From assembly GCA_003153875.1 (NCBI GenBank), contig PMBY01000042.1, positions 476 through 5,789 on the forward strand: DNA of 5,314 nt, given 5' to 3'. The position numbers and the translations under genes were made by a program. Under the pieces are notes generated by a model. The model was given only the letters and a program-made list of their open reading frames with translations. It made no database searches and was not told where the DNA came from. Every line of letters begins with the position of its first letter. Position 1 is the stretch's first letter. Positions 4,024-5,314 of the stretch are shown in pieces. Source of the stretch: Myxococcales bacterium. GTDB taxonomy: Bacteria > Myxococcota > Polyangia > Fen-1088.

Positions 4024-5299
4024 ACGCCGGCGACGGTGGGGCAGCGGCTCCCTGCTACCTGGTGAAGGTGGGCGTTGGCGCATCCGGTGGAAGGACGCCG
4101 ACGGCCGACACTCCAAGTCCTACGCATCGAAAGACACGGCCGAGCAAGTCCTGGCCCTGGTCTTGCGGAATGTCGAGCGAGGGGAGGCGGGACTTCCACG
4201 GGACCGCACCGATGCGCCGACCTTGGATGAACTGGCGGCACCCTGGCTCGAACGCAGGGTGCAGACCCACAGGGCGGCCGATGACGACCGGCTACGGTGG
4301 AAAAACCACCTCAGCCCCGTCTTTGGCAAGATGCGAGCCGGCGACGTGAACGCGGCCAAGCTGCGCGCGTTCATCGAAGCCAAGCTGGCCGAGGGGCTGG
4401 CCCCAACCACGGTAGGCCACTGCATCCGCCATCTGTCCACGTTCTTCGAGGACGTGAAGGAACAAGGGCACGTGGACGTGAACCCGGTTTCAACCCTGCC
4501 ACGGTCAACCAGGCGGCTCTACAAGTCGATCTACGACACGACCAGCACGCCCTTCTTGGAACACAGGGCAGATATCGAACGCCTGTACCGGGCGTTGCCT
4601 GAACCCCACAACGTGATCTTCATCCTGGGAGCGTTGACCGGGTGCCGGGTGGGGGAGCTGCTGGGCATGCAGTGGCGTGACATCGACTTCGCGGCCGGGA
4701 AGATCCACGTCAGGCAGCAGCAGCAAGACGGGAAACTCTGCCAGTTGAAAGACAAGGAATCGCGCTTCGTGCCCTTGGCAACAGACCTGCTACCCGTGCT
4801 CGAAGCATGGAAACTGAAAACCGGCGGCGTGGGCCAGTTGTTCCGGCCAGCGGTTCACGACCGTGGTGGAAGACCTGACTTGGGCACGCCACCCGGCTTC
4901 GTGCGCTCGCACACCGTCCACAAGGCCTTGCGGGAAGCCCTGGCACAGCTTGGCCTGCCCAAGCTCACGTTGTACCAGTGCACCAGGCACACGTACGCAT
5001 CGCAGTGGTCCATGGCGGGCGGTAGTCTGGAAGAACTCGCCAGGTACATGGGACACGCCAGCACTTCCACCACGGCGCATTACAGCCACCTGGCACCGGG
5101 TTTCTTTGGGCCGAAGGCGCGCGACATGGTGCGGGTCAGCCTTGCCAGGCCTGCTGGTGACGTGGTATCCCTTCGCGACTCCGACAGGGCGGGGGACCGA
5201 AACGGCGCTTTCATGCCGAGAACTGCCCCGCCGCACGAAGACAACGCAGAAGAACAAGTTAGCCTAACCATCGAGAAACACAGCGTTTCGGGCGCATAG
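4013..5299 (+). CDS. int: Tyrosine recombinase (phage integrase)
   Basis: A 428-residue integrase that joins phage and host attachment sites through a covalent 3'-phosphotyrosine intermediate. The open frame extends back to 3848, but that part is Arg/Trp-rich shadow of the preceding gene; ATG 4013 overlaps that gene by 11 bases. Domains: a basic N-terminal arm-binding region (PRKRRRRWGSGSL, then R-W-R-I-R-W, 1-45), a helical core-binding domain (about 70-155), and a catalytic domain (about 178-365). Catalytic residues seen are R212 (T-G-C-R-V-G-E-L), K246 (K-D-K-E-S-R-F-V-P-L), R325 (Q-C-T-R-H-T), H348 (M-G-H-A-S) and nucleophile Y357 (T-A-H-Y-S-H-L). The usual box II His is Q322 here. A polar tail of about 70 residues follows Y357. 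The final bases (S426 third base, G427, A428, TAG) lie inside a tRNA gene, the probable integration target. Confidence 0.93.
   Translation: MPRKRRRRWGSGSLLPGEGGRWRIRWKDADGRHSKSYASKDTAEQVLALVLRNVERGEAGLPRDRTDAPTLDELAAPWLERRVQTHRAADDDRLRWKNHLSPVFGKMRAGDVNAAKLRAFIEAKLAEGLAPTTVGHCIRHLSTFFEDVKEQGHVDVNPVSTLPRSTRRLYKSIYDTTSTPFLEHRADIERLYRALPEPHNVIFILGALTGCRVGELLGMQWRDIDFAAGKIHVRQQQQDGKLCQLKDKESRFVPLATDLLPVLEAWKLKTGGVGQLFRPAVHDRGGRPDLGTPPGFVRSHTVHKALREALAQLGLPKLTLYQCTRHTYASQWSMAGGSLEELARYMGHASTSTTAHYSHLAPGFFGPKARDMVRVSLARPAGDVVSLRDSDRAGDRNGAFMPRTAPPHEDNAEEQVSLTIEKHSVSGA
5258..5268. repeat. Interrupted palindrome upstream of the tRNA
   Basis: GTTAG-C-CTAAC is a perfect 5-bp dyad around one base, inside the 3' end of the integrase gene and 21 bases before the tRNA start. 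The spacing is too tight for a hairpin, so it is more likely a protein-binding site, if functional. Confidence 0.35.
5275..5289. other. Candidate integrase core-type site next to the tRNA
   Basis: GAAAC-ACAGC-GTTTC is a perfect 5-bp inverted repeat with a 5-base centre, ending on the base just before tRNA position 1. Extending to CGAGAAAC and GTTTCGGG gives 6 of 8 matched positions. Inverted arms around a short central region are the layout of tyrosine-recombinase core sites. The attachment core could be this dyad or could lie inside the tRNA; only the other prophage end would tell. Confidence 0.35.
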
Positions 5300-5314
5300 C
5301 TCAATTGGTAGAGC
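5290..5314 (+). tRNA. 5' end of a tRNA gene (cut by window edge), probable integration target
   Basis: The last 25 bases fit the 5' part of a tRNA: acceptor strand GGGCGCA (positions 1-7), U8-A9, D-stem GCTC, D-loop AATTGGTA with the invariant GG, and D-stem GAGC pairing perfectly with GCTC. The anticodon lies outside the window, so the amino acid cannot be named. The T-A-G at tRNA positions 8-10 is also the stop codon of the integrase. The gene is in the same direction as the integrase, and its promoter would have to lie within or before the integrase 3' coding region; I see no convincing -35/-10 pair there. Confidence 0.85.

Noticed and set aside
5241..5289. tRNA promoter in the 3' end of the integrase gene
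   Set aside because: The segment is somewhat AT-richer and has TAACCA at 5265-5270, but no -35 at a proper distance.

Overview
The window reads as the distal end of a tailed-phage genome, most likely an integrated prophage, in a GC-rich bacterium (about 60-65% GC by eye). Every gene I can support is on the + strand. Genes are packed with TGATG, ATGA and GTGA stop/start overlaps, and most starts carry an AGGAG-like ribosome binding site. The host is not identifiable with confidence. The box II of the integrase (Q-C-T-R-H-T) and an integrase frame that runs into a tRNA gene recall myxobacterial/deltaproteobacterial phages such as Mx8. That is an analogy, not an assignment.

Layout. Positions 3-334 hold the tail end of one CDS and a small coupled CDS. 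Positions 331-1563 encode a 410-residue beta-rich, Gly/Ser/Ala-rich protein that I take to be a phage tail-fibre or distal tail structural protein. Positions 1567-2423 hold three more small genes: one that starts with the same helical module as the small gene before the fibre gene, one predicted coiled-coil protein, and a third copy of the module in a gene whose reading frame changes near 2160. Positions 2424-2597 hold no convincing gene. A sigma70-like promoter with an overlapping GAAC-N4-GTTC palindrome follows, driving a ribbon-helix-helix DNA-binding protein (2633-2896), possibly from a leaderless mRNA.

Positions 3000-3747 carry three overlapping small genes, the middle one a four-cysteine (CxxC...CxxxxC) putative zinc-binding protein of a type common in phages. 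Positions 3823-5299 hold a 66-residue protein translationally coupled to a tyrosine recombinase (integrase) of 428 residues. The last codons and the stop of the integrase lie inside the 5' end of a tRNA gene (5290 onward) that is cut by the window edge. This end is therefore very probably an attachment-site junction (attL/attR) or attP.

How the parts fit: virion structural genes come first, then a regulatory promoter with a small RHH regulator, then small accessory genes, then the integration module next to its tRNA target. I found no CRISPR array, insertion sequence, defence system or toxin-antitoxin pair. The most unusual items are the integrase/tRNA overlap with two dyads beside it, the thrice-repeated N-terminal helix module, and the promoter/palindrome/leaderless start of the RHH gene.
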